Source of the DNA: Flavobacterium aquicola
Lineage (GTDB): Bacteria > Bacteroidota > Bacteroidia > Flavobacteriales > Flavobacteriaceae
Direction of reading: 5' to 3'
Length of the DNA: 64,000 bases
Assembly: GCF_003385115.1 (NCBI RefSeq)
Contig: NZ_QUNI01000002.1
Location: forward strand, 310,001-374,000
Below are positions 52,629-61,431 of this stretch, piece after piece; position 1 is the first letter of the stretch; the number at the start of each line of letters is the position of its first letter. The notes under the pieces were generated by a model. That model was not told the DNA's origin. It made no database searches and saw nothing but the letters and a program-made list of their open reading frames with translations. The position numbers and the translations under genes are program-made.

Positions 52629-53825
52629 TCAAAAAGCTTCGGTAATTCTAAAATAAAACCCCCAATCTCCACGGCCTGCAGCAATATCAATTCCGGCATT
52701 TACTTTTTGACCAGCCTTTTCAATTACCTGATAACGGATACCTGCACCTATACTTGGTAATGGTTTGCTCCATGAAGCTCCGGAATCATACCAATCGCCT
52801 GATGCTGCGCCTTCTTCGGACTTTCTATAGGCAATTCCGAGTCCCGCGAACCCAACGTACCCCCATTTTTTGTAAAAATTATTTCGAAATTCCGATTGAA
52901 CTGTATAGGTTTGATTTCCTCTGTATTCCCCTTGGGTATAACCTCTTAGATCCGTTTGACCAATATAATCCTGTGAAGCAAAAGGAACGTCTCCAAAATT
53001 GGCTTTCATTGCAAACCTGCTGGCTAAAATTTTATGGTCTCCCAATTTTTTATAATGATTTACATATAACATTGTTTTTATGAAATCATTATCGTTATCC
53101 AACCATTCAGGCACCATTGAAAATCTTCCATCAATGAAAATTCCTTCACTTGGATTATAGATACTGTTTCGGGTATCATAACTAATTGGTATAGACAGTG
53201 AATTAGTGTCATTTGGCTCTACAACTTCACTGCCATCCGGAAGTGTAATCGTTACATCAGAACGCATCATAAATCCCCCGAGTCCCAAATAAAAATTTTC
53301 AAAAACCCTTCTCTGCAATGCAAATGCAATTAAACCTCCTTTTGTAGTGTACGGAGTTTCATAAACACCTATAACTCCTCCCGTACCGCCATCCTCAAAA
53401 TCCTGAAAGGCCTGAAAATTATAATTGATATATCCAACAGCAGTAATTATCCTCCAATTATCTTCCATTAGATAAAGACGCGTTCCCAGCATCATGTAGT
53501 AAGAATCGTTTGTTGCATAATTACCAACTGCCATAACTCTGGAAAGAGGTGCTTTTTTTGAATTATCTGCCTTAAAAAGTCCCATAGCAATTGCGCCAGC
53601 GCCAGCGCCCTGCGAACGATCATAAGTCAAAGTTGGTATAGGCATAAAAGCAAATTTCTTTTCTTTCTTTTTTACGGAATCGCTATCTTTTACGGTATCC
53701 AAAACATTCGCTAAGAGAGAAACTTCTATCGTTTTTTTACACAAAAAAGGTTTAACATTTTTAGAAAATGAAAACCCAGAAGATGCATAAAATAAAAATG
53801 AAATAAGTAAGACAGTTCTTTTCAT
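52629..53825 (-). CDS. BamA/TamA-family outer-membrane beta-barrel protein without POTRA domains
   Basis: This 398-residue protein has a signal peptide (about 1-20) and a C-terminal Omp85-type barrel. Conserved parts are SYDTRNSIYNPSEGIFIDGRFSM and the RGYTQGEYRGNQTYTVQSEFRNNFYKKWGYVGFAGLG stretch, the usual RGY motif region. It ends in ITEAF with the typical final aromatic residue. The N-terminal part is too short for POTRA domains, so it is not a full assembly factor. Such short members are often called surface-antigen-family proteins, and their role is unknown. It stands alone. Confidence 0.88.
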   Translation of the reverse strand: MKRTVLLISFLFYASSGFSFSKNVKPFLCKKTIEVSLLANVLDTVKDSDSVKKKEKKFAFMPIPTLTYDRSQGAGAGAIAMGLFKADNSKKAPLSRVMAVGNYATNDSYYMMLGTRLYLMEDNWRIITAVGYINYNFQAFQDFEDGGTGGVIGVYETPYTTKGGLIAFALQRRVFENFYLGLGGFMMRSDVTITLPDGSEVVEPNDTNSLSIPISYDTRNSIYNPSEGIFIDGRFSMVPEWLDNDNDFIKTMLYVNHYKKLGDHKILASRFAMKANFGDVPFASQDYIGQTDLRGYTQGEYRGNQTYTVQSEFRNNFYKKWGYVGFAGLGIAYRKSEEGAASGDWYDSGASWSKPLPSIGAGIRYQVIEKAGQKVNAGIDIAAGRGDWGFYFRITEAF

Positions 53826-54059
53826 TTAAATTAACTTTTAGATAGAAAACAAACAAGATACGCTTCAAAACCTTTAATCAATTGAAAACTTACAATGTGA
53901 TTTTCAACAATTATAGTATCAAATATAAGGGATTTAGAAATTTAAAACGAATTTTATTCATCAATAAACCAGTTAATTGTCAGCAAAACAAAAAATCATG
54001 CTGTCAAATAAATAAGTTAATTCATTAAAAAAAGAGAATATTAGAAGTGAAAATTTGAT

Positions 54060-54662
54060 TTACTTAATCAAATTTTCTTCTTCAAACAGAAGCTTTATAT
54101 TTTCATAGGAATTTTGCAGTGCTTCCTTTATCTGCTCAGGATTCAGCCATGCAACTTTTTCAATTCCTTCTTCCAGCTGTCCTTTTAGAGTACCTTCAAA
54201 TGTAGACTGCATTTCAAACCAATGGGTAATTTTCAGTTTGTATTTACCATTTCGCTTGAATATATGATAGGTTTTTTGAAGTTTTTTTACAACTTTCAAT
54301 TCGTTCACGCCAGTTTCTTCTTCCACTTCGCGCATTGCCGTTTCTTCAATCAGTTCGCCTTTGTCGGTACCACCTTTTGGCAGATCCCATTTTCCGTTTC
54401 TAAAAATGAATAAAACTTCACCTTTTTGATTATATACCAATCCGCCGCCAGCTTTATTTACAGGAATTTTTGCTTTAAGCGTTTTCATAATCACGCTTTC
54501 GTCAGGATGATAGAGATATGCTTTCTTAATTTTATTCTGAAACATTTTCACAATAACTTGCTTAACATCAATACTATCAAGCAAGAAAAGCTGAAAATCA
54601 GTTTCCTTCGAAATTTGATTTGTCAAAAAAAGTGGTTTGTCGTTAACAAAAACTTTATACAT
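54060..54662 (-). CDS. Nudix hydrolase
   Basis: This 200-residue protein has a short N-terminal domain (1-65) and a Nudix domain. The Nudix box is GGTDKGELIEETAMREVEEETGV (fits G-x5-E-x7-REU-x-EE-x-G-U; given here in two overlapping halves of fewer than 20 residues: GGTDKGELIEETAM and REVEEETGV). Nudix enzymes hydrolyse nucleoside diphosphates linked to other groups; the substrate is unknown. I chose the ATG at 54662 (MYKVFVNDKP), since the upstream extension reads backwards through pyrE. The start codon is only seven bases from the pyrE start on the opposite strand. Confidence 0.9.
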   Translation of the reverse strand: MYKVFVNDKPLFLTNQISKETDFQLFLLDSIDVKQVIVKMFQNKIKKAYLYHPDESVIMKTLKAKIPVNKAGGGLVYNQKGEVLFIFRNGKWDLPKGGTDKGELIEETAMREVEEETGVNELKVVKKLQKTYHIFKRNGKYKLKITHWFEMQSTFEGTLKGQLEEGIEKVAWLNPEQIKEALQNSYENIKLLFEEENLIK

Positions 54663-54665
54663 TTG
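54658..54665 (+). promoter_or_regulatory. -7 box of the pyrE promoter, within the Nudix start
   Basis: TACATTTG matches TAnnTTTG, with TTTG at 54636-54639 as a -33 candidate. The box overlaps the Nudix start codon on the other strand and lies four bases from the pyrE start, so pyrE mRNA would have almost no leader. Confidence 0.55.
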
Positions 54666-54669
54666 TATT

Positions 54670-55311
54670 ATGATTTTTAATAAAGATACAGCCGAAAAAA
54701 CAGCCGAATTGCTTTTGCAAATAAATGCAATTAAATTGAATCCAGGAAATCCTTTTACATGGGCTTCTGGATGGAAATCGCCTATATATTGCGATAATCG
54801 TTTAATCCTCTCGTTTCCAGCCATAAGAAATTATGTTAGAGATGAATTTTCCAAGAACATCGAAAAACAATTTGGGAAACCAGATGTAATTGCAGGTGTA
54901 GCTACTGGTGCAATAGGCATAGGAATGCTTGTTGCCGAGAGCATGGGACTTCCTTTTGTGTATGTTCGCCCAGAACCAAAAAAACATGGACGTCAGAACC
55001 AAGTGGAAGGTTTTTTACAAAAAGGACAAAGCGTAGTAATTATAGAAGATTTAATAAGTACTGGAAACAGCAGTTTGCTAGCCGTTGATGGTTTACGCGA
55101 AGCCGGAGCAGTCATAAAAGGGATGGCAGCTATATTTACATATGGTTTTGATGTAGCAGACAATAACTTTAAAGATGCTAAAATTGACCTCTACACTTTA
55201 AGCAATTATCAAAATTTACTGAATTTAGCCGTTGCTAAAAAGTACATCACAGAAAATGAAGAACAAACTTTGAGAGAATGGAACGTGAGTCCATCAACTT
55301 GGAGTATATAA
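54670..55311 (+). CDS. pyrE: Orotate phosphoribosyltransferase
   Basis: This 213-residue enzyme joins orotate to PRPP in pyrimidine synthesis. The PRPP-binding motif is VVIIEDLISTGNSSL (the Glu-Asp pair is characteristic), and the family region NPFTWASGWKSPIYCDNRLI is near residue 30, with YVRPEPKKHGRQNQVEG as the flexible catalytic loop with its lysines. Length is normal. I chose the ATG at 54670 (MIFNKDTAEK). It lies back to back with the Nudix gene. It is followed by an SRPBCC gene 47 bases downstream, probably in the same transcript. Confidence 0.95.
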   Translation: MIFNKDTAEKTAELLLQINAIKLNPGNPFTWASGWKSPIYCDNRLILSFPAIRNYVRDEFSKNIEKQFGKPDVIAGVATGAIGIGMLVAESMGLPFVYVRPEPKKHGRQNQVEGFLQKGQSVVIIEDLISTGNSSLLAVDGLREAGAVIKGMAAIFTYGFDVADNNFKDAKIDLYTLSNYQNLLNLAVAKKYITENEEQTLREWNVSPSTWSI

Positions 55312-55357
55312 ATTTTAGATTGCAGATTTTAACTGCAGTAAAACAAAATAACAAAAA

Positions 55358-55750
55358 ATGAATTTAGAAAGTCCAAAAGTTACCGTTGAAAAATCAAGCC
55401 AAGAATTATTCGACTTATTAAGTGATGTGAAAAACTTCGAAAAATTAATGCCGGATAATATTGCAAAATTTGAAGTAATTGGTGAAGATGCTTTTATTTT
55501 TGGATTAAAAGGAATGCCTGAGATCAAACTGAAAATGAAAGAAAAAACAGCTCCAAACAAAATAGTTTTGGGTGCAGCAAGCGATAAGCTTCCGTTTTCT
55601 TTAGTAGCCAATATTGACACTGTTTCCGAAAATTCAAGTGCTGTAAAACTGGATTTTGAAGGCGAATTCAACGCAATGATGGCAATGATGGTAAAAGGAC
55701 CAATTTCAAAATTTATTGAGACCTTGGCAGCCAATATGACAAAACTATAA
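55358..55750 (+). CDS. SRPBCC-family protein
   Basis: This 130-residue protein has the SRPBCC (START/polyketide cyclase-like) hydrophobic-pocket fold: SQELFDLLSDVKNFEKLMPDNI is the usual N-terminal helix, and KFIETLAANMTKL the long C-terminal helix that closes the pocket. It has no signal peptide. The ligand is unknown. It follows pyrE and is followed by a strong bidirectional terminator. Confidence 0.85.
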   Translation: MNLESPKVTVEKSSQELFDLLSDVKNFEKLMPDNIAKFEVIGEDAFIFGLKGMPEIKLKMKEKTAPNKIVLGAASDKLPFSLVANIDTVSENSSAVKLDFEGEFNAMMAMMVKGPISKFIETLAANMTKL

Positions 55751-55770
55751 TACCCTTTATAAACAAACAA

Positions 55771-55803
55771 AAAAGCCTTTTAGTTTTTAGCTAAAAGGCT
55801 TTT
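55771..55803. terminator. Bidirectional terminator
   Basis: A perfect 13-bp stem (aaaagccttttag / ctaaaaggctttt, loop tttttag) separates the convergent SRPBCC and birA genes. Confidence 0.9.
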
Positions 55804-55807
55804 GTTT

Positions 55808-56536
55808 TTAATATAACATCTGCACTTCTTTAAGACTGTATTCACAGACAGTATCATCTTCCAATTGGATCTGAAGTTTTCCTACGGCTGAAACGCCTTT
55901 TATAATTCCCATAAAATTGGTTTCATTTTCATCGGAAAAAGCGACTGGCACACCAATTTTAAATAATTCATTAATGTACTCTTCCCACAAAGAGGAAGCT
56001 TTTACAGCATACTCAGCTATTATTTCATTTATTTTTGACACTATTGAAAAAAGAATTTCTTCTTTGTTAAAGACTTTATTACAAACCAAAGCCAAAGAAG
56101 AAGCTCTGGGCAAATTATCAAATTCTGTTTGATTCACGTTCAATCCCAGCCCGACAATAGATGTAATTGCTCCTTCTCCTTTAATACTGTTTTCTATTAA
56201 TATGCCACCAATCTTCTTATTAGCTGACATAATGTCGTTTGGCCATTTGATGCTTAATTCAGGAATATCGTATTCTTTTAGTGTACGGATTACTGCAAGT
56301 GAAACTACTACATTGAGATTAAAAACCGTTTCAGAATCAAACAAAAAACGCTTTACCAACACACTCATAATAAGATTCTTACCCGGCTCAGAATCCCACT
56401 TCGCCCCCATCTGCCCCTTTCCTTTTAACTGAGTTTCAGCACTAATAACTGTAAAATTTTGAACCTCCTGCTTGTTCGATAAACCTTTTAGAAACTCATT
56501 TGTAGAATCTATGGCATCGAGTTTGATTAACTTCAT
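55808..56536 (-). CDS. birA: Biotin--[acetyl-CoA-carboxylase] ligase
   Basis: This 242-residue BPL/LPL-type ligase activates biotin and attaches it to carboxylase carrier proteins. Core motifs are the N-terminal LDAIDSTNEFLKGLSN, the biotin-binding loop KGKGQMGAKWDSEPGKNL, and SIKWPNDIMSANKKIGGILIE. The C-terminal domain ends with KGVSAVGKLQIQL. It lacks the N-terminal DNA-binding domain of E. coli BirA, so it is not expected to be a repressor. It lies divergent from rsfS, sharing a 97-base promoter region. Confidence 0.95.
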   Translation of the reverse strand: MKLIKLDAIDSTNEFLKGLSNKQEVQNFTVISAETQLKGKGQMGAKWDSEPGKNLIMSVLVKRFLFDSETVFNLNVVVSLAVIRTLKEYDIPELSIKWPNDIMSANKKIGGILIENSIKGEGAITSIVGLGLNVNQTEFDNLPRASSLALVCNKVFNKEEILFSIVSKINEIIAEYAVKASSLWEEYINELFKIGVPVAFSDENETNFMGIIKGVSAVGKLQIQLEDDTVCEYSLKEVQMLY

Positions 56537-56632
56537 TTGTGTTTATTTTGCAAAAACATAATTTAATATTATGTTAAGGTTCAAAATTAATCACAAAAAA
56601 TGGTAACTTTACAAATTCATATAAAAAAATAC

Positions 56633-57004
56633 ATGGCGAAAAAGATTATAAACAATGATGCTCTATTGGCAAACATCATAAAAGGAATAGAAGAAGTAAA
56701 AGGAAGTGATATCGATATTTTAGATTTAAGAGAAATAGACACTGCAGTTTGTGACTATTTTGTAATATGCAATGGTAATTCAAATACTCAAGTAAATGCT
56801 ATTGTTAATTCAATTCAAAAAACAGTTTCTAAAGATTTAAAAGACAAACCTTGGCATGTTGAAGGTTCTGATGTAGCCGAATGGGTATTAATGGATTATG
56901 TTCACATCGTAGTACATGTATTTCAAAAACACATTCGTGAATATTACAACATAGAAAGTCTTTGGGGTGATGCCAAAATCACTAAAATCGAAAACAAATA
57001 TTAA
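56633..57004 (+). CDS. rsfS: Ribosome silencing factor RsfS
   Basis: This 123-residue protein of the RsfS (Iojap) family binds ribosomal protein L14 and blocks subunit joining in slow growth. The family pattern is present: DIDILDLREIDTAVCDYFVICNGNSNTQV and DVAEWVLMDYVHIVVHVFQKHIREYYNIESLWGDA (its end is highly conserved). I chose the ATG at 56633 (MAKKIINNDA). The upstream ATG at 56600 would lie before a likely transcription start (TAACTTTA box at about 56603). It begins the conserved run rsfS-ftsH-LUD-cdsA-psd. Confidence 0.94.
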   Translation: MAKKIINNDALLANIIKGIEEVKGSDIDILDLREIDTAVCDYFVICNGNSNTQVNAIVNSIQKTVSKDLKDKPWHVEGSDVAEWVLMDYVHIVVHVFQKHIREYYNIESLWGDAKITKIENKY

Positions 57005-57019
57005 AGAAACAATCTTCTA

Positions 57020-58945
57020 ATGGCTAAAGAAAATAATCCAAATTCAAATAAATTTAAGGTAAGTCCTTGGTTAGTATACACTGCAATAATATTGATTTTT
57101 TTAGCAATAAGCTTTGCAACCGGCGGATCAAACTTTCAAGAACCAGGTCAGCTAAAATCGTCTGAGATTGATAACATGCTGGCTAAAGGACAAATTAAAA
57201 ATGTTGTCATTTTCAATAATAAAGATGCAGAAATTTATCTTTCGGATGCTGCATTAAAAGACCCTGCTAATAAAAAAGTTGCGAAAAATGTTTTAGATCA
57301 GCCTAACAAAGGCCCTCATTACACTACAAAATTTGGAGATCTTAAATCATTTCAAGAAAAACTTGACAAAGCCAAGATAGAAAAGAAGTTAGTTGACTAC
57401 GATTTTAAAGATTCTAGCAACTGGACTGATATCTTGATAAGCCTGTTGCCTATCATCATCATCATTGGTGTATGGATTTTTATTATGCGAAAAATGTCTG
57501 GAGGCCCAGGTGGCGGAGGCGGACAAATTTTCAACATCGGAAAATCTAAAGCTAAACTTTTTGATGAAAAAACAGATATCAAAACCACTTTTAAAGACGT
57601 AGCCGGACTAGAAGGTGCAAAAGAAGAAATACAGGAAATAGTAGAATTCCTTAAGAATCCTGAGAAATACACTAATTTGGGAGGTAAAATCCCTAAAGGA
57701 GCATTATTAGTAGGGCCTCCAGGAACTGGAAAAACTTTATTAGCCAAAGCTGTTGCAGGAGAAGCGCAAGTACCATTTTTCTCTTTATCTGGTTCTGATT
57801 TTGTGGAAATGTTCGTAGGAGTTGGTGCTTCACGTGTCCGTGATCTATTCAAACAAGCTAAAGAAAAATCTCCAGCTATTATTTTCATTGATGAAATTGA
57901 TGCAGTTGGTAGAGCGAGAGGAAAAAGCAATATGTCTGGCGGTAACGATGAAAGAGAAAACACTCTGAATCAATTATTGACTGAGATGGACGGTTTCGGA
58001 ACTAATTCTAATGTTATTGTTTTGGCCGCAACAAACAGAGCCGATGTACTAGATAAAGCCTTAATGCGTGCAGGACGTTTTGACAGACAGATTTTTGTTG
58101 ACTTACCGGATATCCGCGAAAGAGCTGAAATTTTCCAAGTTCACTTAGGACCTATCAAAAAAGTAGAAGGACTTGATCTTGATTTTCTTGCCAAACAGAC
58201 TCCAGGTTTTTCTGGTGCTGATATTGCCAATGTTTGTAACGAAGCTGCTTTGATTGCTGCAAGAAACAATAAAACTGCTGTTGACAAGCAAGATTTCCTT
58301 GATGCCGTAGATAGAATCATCGGAGGTCTTGAAAAGAAAAACAAAATCATTACTCCTGAGGAAAAAAGAGCAATTGCAATTCACGAAGCAGGTCACGCGA
58401 CTGTAAGCTGGATGCTTGAACATGCTGCACCGCTTATCAAAGTAACTATTGTTCCCCGCGGACAAAGCTTAGGAGCTGCCTGGTATCTTCCAGAAGAAAG
58501 ACAAATCGTTAGAACAGACCAAATGCTTGACGAAATGTGTGCTACTATGGGAGGCAGAGCTGCAGAAAAAGTAACTTTTGACAGAATTTCGACTGGAGCA
58601 CTTAGTGATTTAGAAAAAGTAACACGCCAAGCCCGTGCGATGGTAACTATTTATGGCTTAAATGACAAAATAGGAAATGTTACTTATTACGATTCATCAG
58701 GACAAAGCGAATATAATTTTTCTAAACCTTATTCTGATGAAACTGCCAAGATTATTGATGCGGAAATTTCAGAATTAATTGAAGGACAATATGAAAGAGC
58801 TATTCATATTTTAGAAGAAAACAAAGACAAATTAAACCAATTAGCAGATATCTTAATTGAGAAAGAAGTAATCTTTAAAGATGACTTAGAAGCTATATTT
58901 GGAAAAAGAACTTTCGACAAAAACTTAGGCGAAGTAGTTTCATAA
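57020..58945 (+). CDS. ftsH: ATP-dependent membrane metalloprotease FtsH
   Basis: This 641-residue hexameric AAA+ protease of the inner membrane degrades misfolded and regulatory proteins. Two N-terminal membrane segments (about residues 17-33 and 137-156) flank an extracytoplasmic domain. The AAA domain has Walker A GPPGTGKT (232-239), Walker [16 protein letters not shown] and the second region of homology. The zinc site is His455-Glu456-Ala-Gly-His459 in [13 protein letters not shown] glycine-rich stretch follows the second membrane segment. It begins 15 bases after rsfS and ends in a strong terminator at 58972. Confidence 0.97.
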   Translation: MAKENNPNSNKFKVSPWLVYTAIILIFLAISFATGGSNFQEPGQLKSSEIDNMLAKGQIKNVVIFNNKDAEIYLSDAALKDPANKKVAKNVLDQPNKGPHYTTKFGDLKSFQEKLDKAKIEKKLVDYDFKDSSNWTDILISLLPIIIIIGVWIFIMRKMSGGPGGGGGQIFNIGKSKAKLFDEKTDIKTTFKDVAGLEGAKEEIQEIVEFLKNPEKYTNLGGKIPKGALLVGPPGTGKTLLAKAVAGEAQVPFFSLSGSDFVEMFVGVGASRVRDLFKQAKEKSPAIIFIDEIDAVGRARGKSNMSGGNDERENTLNQLLTEMDGFGTNSNVIVLAATNRADVLDKALMRAGRFDRQIFVDLPDIRERAEIFQVHLGPIKKVEGLDLDFLAKQTPGFSGADIANVCNEAALIAARNNKTAVDKQDFLDAVDRIIGGLEKKNKIITPEEKRAIAIHEAGHATVSWMLEHAAPLIKVTIVPRGQSLGAAWYLPEERQIVRTDQMLDEMCATMGGRAAEKVTFDRISTGALSDLEKVTRQARAMVTIYGLNDKIGNVTYYDSSGQSEYNFSKPYSDETAKIIDAEISELIEGQYERAIHILEENKDKLNQLADILIEKEVIFKDDLEAIFGKRTFDKNLGEVVS

Positions 58946-58971
58946 TTTGAAAATTAACAAATATTTAAAAT

Positions 58972-59008
58972 CTTAATTCAAAACCTCGTTTTGAATTAAG
59001 ATTTTTTT
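58972..59008 (+). terminator. Terminator after ftsH
   Basis: A perfect 13-bp stem (cttaattcaaaac / gttttgaattaag, loop ctc) and a T run at 59002-59008. The T run overlaps the -7 box of the following promoter. Confidence 0.88.
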
Positions 59009-59015
59009 ATCTTTG
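59008..59015 (+). promoter_or_regulatory. -7 box of the LUD-cdsA-psd operon
   Basis: TATCTTTG matches TAnnTTTG, 38 bases before the start at 59053. It touches the end of the ftsH terminator. Confidence 0.55.
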
Positions 59016-59052
59016 AACGTTTTCAAGTCACACAAAACGTTTAGTAAAAATT

Positions 59053-59655
59053 ATGAATCTTTTTAAAAAATTATTTGGTTCCAACGACCCTTCATCTGAT
59101 GAAGGTAAAAATGATAATTCAAATAAACCAAATCCAGATATCAACTCCCCTTTGGATGAGCAATTCATTTATAATTTTAAAAAAAACGGCGGAAAATTTT
59201 TATACTGCGAGAATTTAGAAGAAGTAAAAGAACAATTTGAAAACATACTTGAAGAAAATGATTGGTTTGAATGTGAAGCCTTATGCTATGAACCCAAATT
59301 GTTTTTTTTATTAGATGAAAACAAGCTTACATACGGTCAAAACTTAAACCCTAAATTTTTATTATCTGGCTGTGAAAACCTAGTAACTGAGGAAGGATCT
59401 ATTTTATTTTCATCCAATCAGATTAAGCAGAAAAAACCCAATGACCTGCCTGCTAATATAGTAATTTTAGCAAAAACAAGTCAGATTGTTGAAGGCAAAA
59501 GCGAAGGCCTTAGCGCTATTAGAAAAAAGTATTTAACAGAATACCCTACCAATATTACTACTATCAAATATTTTGAAAAAGCCAAAGAGGAAGATTTCAC
59601 TCAGTATGGAAGTTCCGCAAAAAATTTATACCTATTGCTCTTAGAAGATCTTTAA
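59053..59655 (+). CDS. LUD-domain protein
   Basis: This 200-residue protein belongs to the LUD family (LutC-like), related to lactate-utilisation proteins. Family parts are the C-terminal LVTEEGSILFSSNQIKQKKPNDLPANIVILAKTSQIVEG and NLYLLLLEDL. The N-terminal 30 residues are polar and probably disordered. Its role outside lactate utilisation is not known, but in Bacteroidota it sits between ftsH and cdsA. It is followed two bases later by cdsA, so the two are co-transcribed. Confidence 0.85.
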   Translation: MNLFKKLFGSNDPSSDEGKNDNSNKPNPDINSPLDEQFIYNFKKNGGKFLYCENLEEVKEQFENILEENDWFECEALCYEPKLFFLLDENKLTYGQNLNPKFLLSGCENLVTEEGSILFSSNQIKQKKPNDLPANIVILAKTSQIVEGKSEGLSAIRKKYLTEYPTNITTIKYFEKAKEEDFTQYGSSAKNLYLLLLEDL

Positions 59656-59657
59656 AA

Positions 59658-60509
59658 ATGAATGAAACACTAAAAAGATCAATATCAGGGGCCGTTTATA
59701 TTTTATTACTAATAGCCTCAATACAATACTCTATAGAAACTTTTTTTGTTCTATTTGGAGTTTTTTTATTAATAGCAGTAACTGAATTTTGTAATCTTGT
59801 ACACTTAAACAAAATTGCTCCAACAATAATTGCATGTTTATTCTATTTCTTTTTCTATAAAATTGCCATAGCTGAAAAAGGAGATGGTATTTTATATGCA
59901 TTAAGGTATAATAGGAATTTTGATTTAGCTGTACTATTTTCGTCCCTTATTGTTTCATTAAAGTGTATCGTATTTTTATTCGATAACAAAAATTTAAAAG
60001 TAGATTCTTTTTCAAAATTTGCTTATTTAATCGGATATATAATTTTACCATTTGTAATTATTACAAAAATACCTTTTGGAATCAAGGGCTACAATCCAAA
60101 CATCCTGATCAGTATATTTATTTTAATATGGACCAATGACACCTTTGCCTACTTAGTTGGAAAGTCAATTGGAAAACATAAATTATTTGAAAGAATATCT
60201 CCCAAAAAAACCATTGAAGGATTTTTAGGAGGAGTAGGATTTGCATTAATTGCAAGTTATTTTATTTCAAAATATTTTTTAATGCTTCCTGAAAAAAATA
60301 CTTACATATGGCTTATAATAGCATCAATTGTTAGTGTTTTTGGCACTATTGGAGACTTAGTTGAATCTAAATTCAAGCGGATTTCAGAAAAAAAAGACAG
60401 TGGAAACATTATGCCAGGCCATGGAGGCATCTTAGATCGATTAGATAGTGTTATATTTGTAGCACCAATTATATTTTTATTTTATCAAATTTTAAATTAT
60501 GTTTCATAA
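59658..60509 (+). CDS. cdsA: Phosphatidate cytidylyltransferase
   Basis: This 283-residue integral membrane enzyme makes CDP-diacylglycerol from phosphatidate and CTP, the branch point of phospholipid synthesis. It has about eight membrane segments. The C-terminal signature is SPKKTIEGFLGGV, then GDLVESKFKRISEKKDSGNIMPGHGGILDRLDS, which holds the catalytic Asp residues. Its end overlaps psd by 11 bases. The next gene in phosphatidylethanolamine synthesis, phosphatidylserine decarboxylase, follows directly. Confidence 0.94.
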   Translation: MNETLKRSISGAVYILLLIASIQYSIETFFVLFGVFLLIAVTEFCNLVHLNKIAPTIIACLFYFFFYKIAIAEKGDGILYALRYNRNFDLAVLFSSLIVSLKCIVFLFDNKNLKVDSFSKFAYLIGYIILPFVIITKIPFGIKGYNPNILISIFILIWTNDTFAYLVGKSIGKHKLFERISPKKTIEGFLGGVGFALIASYFISKYFLMLPEKNTYIWLIIASIVSVFGTIGDLVESKFKRISEKKDSGNIMPGHGGILDRLDSVIFVAPIIFLFYQILNYVS

Positions 60510-61152
60510 AGAAGGAACTCAAAGTATTTTATTAGGCACAATTGTTACTGCTATTGTTTTTTTAGCATCAGACTATTTTATCCAGACAGAATGGATTAAA
60601 ATGACCATTGAAATTGTAACTTTACTATTGTTGATTATCATTTTGCAATTTTTCAGAAATCCAAAAAGAACTGTTGAAATCAATGAAAATCATATTATTG
60701 CTCCTGTAGACGGAAAGGTAGTTGTGATTGAAGAAGTGTTTGAAGGCGAATATTTTAAAGACAAGAGACTTCAAGTTTCAATCTTTATGTCTCCTATAAA
60801 TGTTCACGTTACTCGTTACGCTATAAGCGGATTAGTAAAGTTTAGCAAATACCATCCTGGTAAATTTCTTGTGGCTTGGCATCCAAAAGCCAGTGAAGAA
60901 AACGAAAGAACAACCATTGTTGTTGAAAATAAAACTTTTGGAGCTATTTTGTACCGCCAGATTGCAGGTGCATTAGCAAAACGTATTGTGAATTATGCAA
61001 AAGAAGGTATGCAGGTAGTACAAGGTACCGACGCTGGTTTTATTAAATTTGGTTCAAGAGTGGATATTTTTTTACCAATAGGCACTCCAATTAATGTTAC
61101 ACTTAACCAAAAAGCGATTGGAGGAAAAACTATAATTGCAATTAAGGCTTAA
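60499..61152 (+). CDS. psd: Phosphatidylserine decarboxylase (short Psd type)
   Basis: This 217-residue member of the short phosphatidylserine decarboxylase family makes phosphatidylethanolamine. Autocleavage occurs at a Gly-Ser pair and gives a pyruvoyl group: GFIKFGSRVDIFLP near residue 180 holds the Gly-Ser. N-terminal hydrophobic helices (about residues 8-52) anchor it. Family motifs PVDGKVVVIEE and MSPINVHVTRYAISG are present. It overlaps cdsA by 11 bases and its stop codon touches the next gene's start. No separate phosphatidylserine synthase gene is seen in this window. Confidence 0.94.
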   Translation: MFHKEGTQSILLGTIVTAIVFLASDYFIQTEWIKMTIEIVTLLLLIIILQFFRNPKRTVEINENHIIAPVDGKVVVIEEVFEGEYFKDKRLQVSIFMSPINVHVTRYAISGLVKFSKYHPGKFLVAWHPKASEENERTTIVVENKTFGAILYRQIAGALAKRIVNYAKEGMQVVQGTDAGFIKFGSRVDIFLPIGTPINVTLNQKAIGGKTIIAIKA

Positions 61153-61418
61153 TGATTGAAAAAGATTTAGATAAACAATTTCAAGAAGCTGTAGAAATTG
61201 CTTCTTTTATGACACAAGCATCTTTACCGCAGGATGTACAATTACGTCTTTATGCCTTTTACAAACAGGCAACTTTCGACAAAACGAATTTTATTGTTAC
61301 CGATAACTCTGATTTAAGAAATGCATTCAAAACCAATGCCTGGATTCAAATCAGCCATCTTACACAAGATGAAGCCAAGGAAAAATATATCAAATTAATT
61401 CATTCTTTAATAAACTAG
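61152..61418 (+). CDS. Acyl-CoA-binding protein
   Basis: This 88-residue four-helix ACBP-family protein binds medium- and long-chain acyl-CoA esters. The family pattern includes the N-terminal LDKQFQEAVEIASFM, the region LPQDVQLRLYAFYKQATF (YxFYKQ is the hallmark), and NAWIQISHLTQDEAKEKYI. The start codon shares one base with the psd stop. Its link with cdsA and psd suggests a role in acyl supply for phospholipids. ACBP was long known chiefly from eukaryotes, though members occur in some bacteria. Confidence 0.9.
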   Translation: MIEKDLDKQFQEAVEIASFMTQASLPQDVQLRLYAFYKQATFDKTNFIVTDNSDLRNAFKTNAWIQISHLTQDEAKEKYIKLIHSLIN

Positions 61419-61431
61419 CCGTTTTATTTTC

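Noticed and set aside
54663..54824. N-terminal extension of the Nudix protein
   Set aside because: The extension is the antisense of pyrE; the family-like N-terminus begins at 54662.
57397..57963. Long minus-strand frame opposite ftsH
   Set aside because: It is the antisense of a conserved AAA domain and has low-complexity Pro/Ser composition typical of shadow frames.
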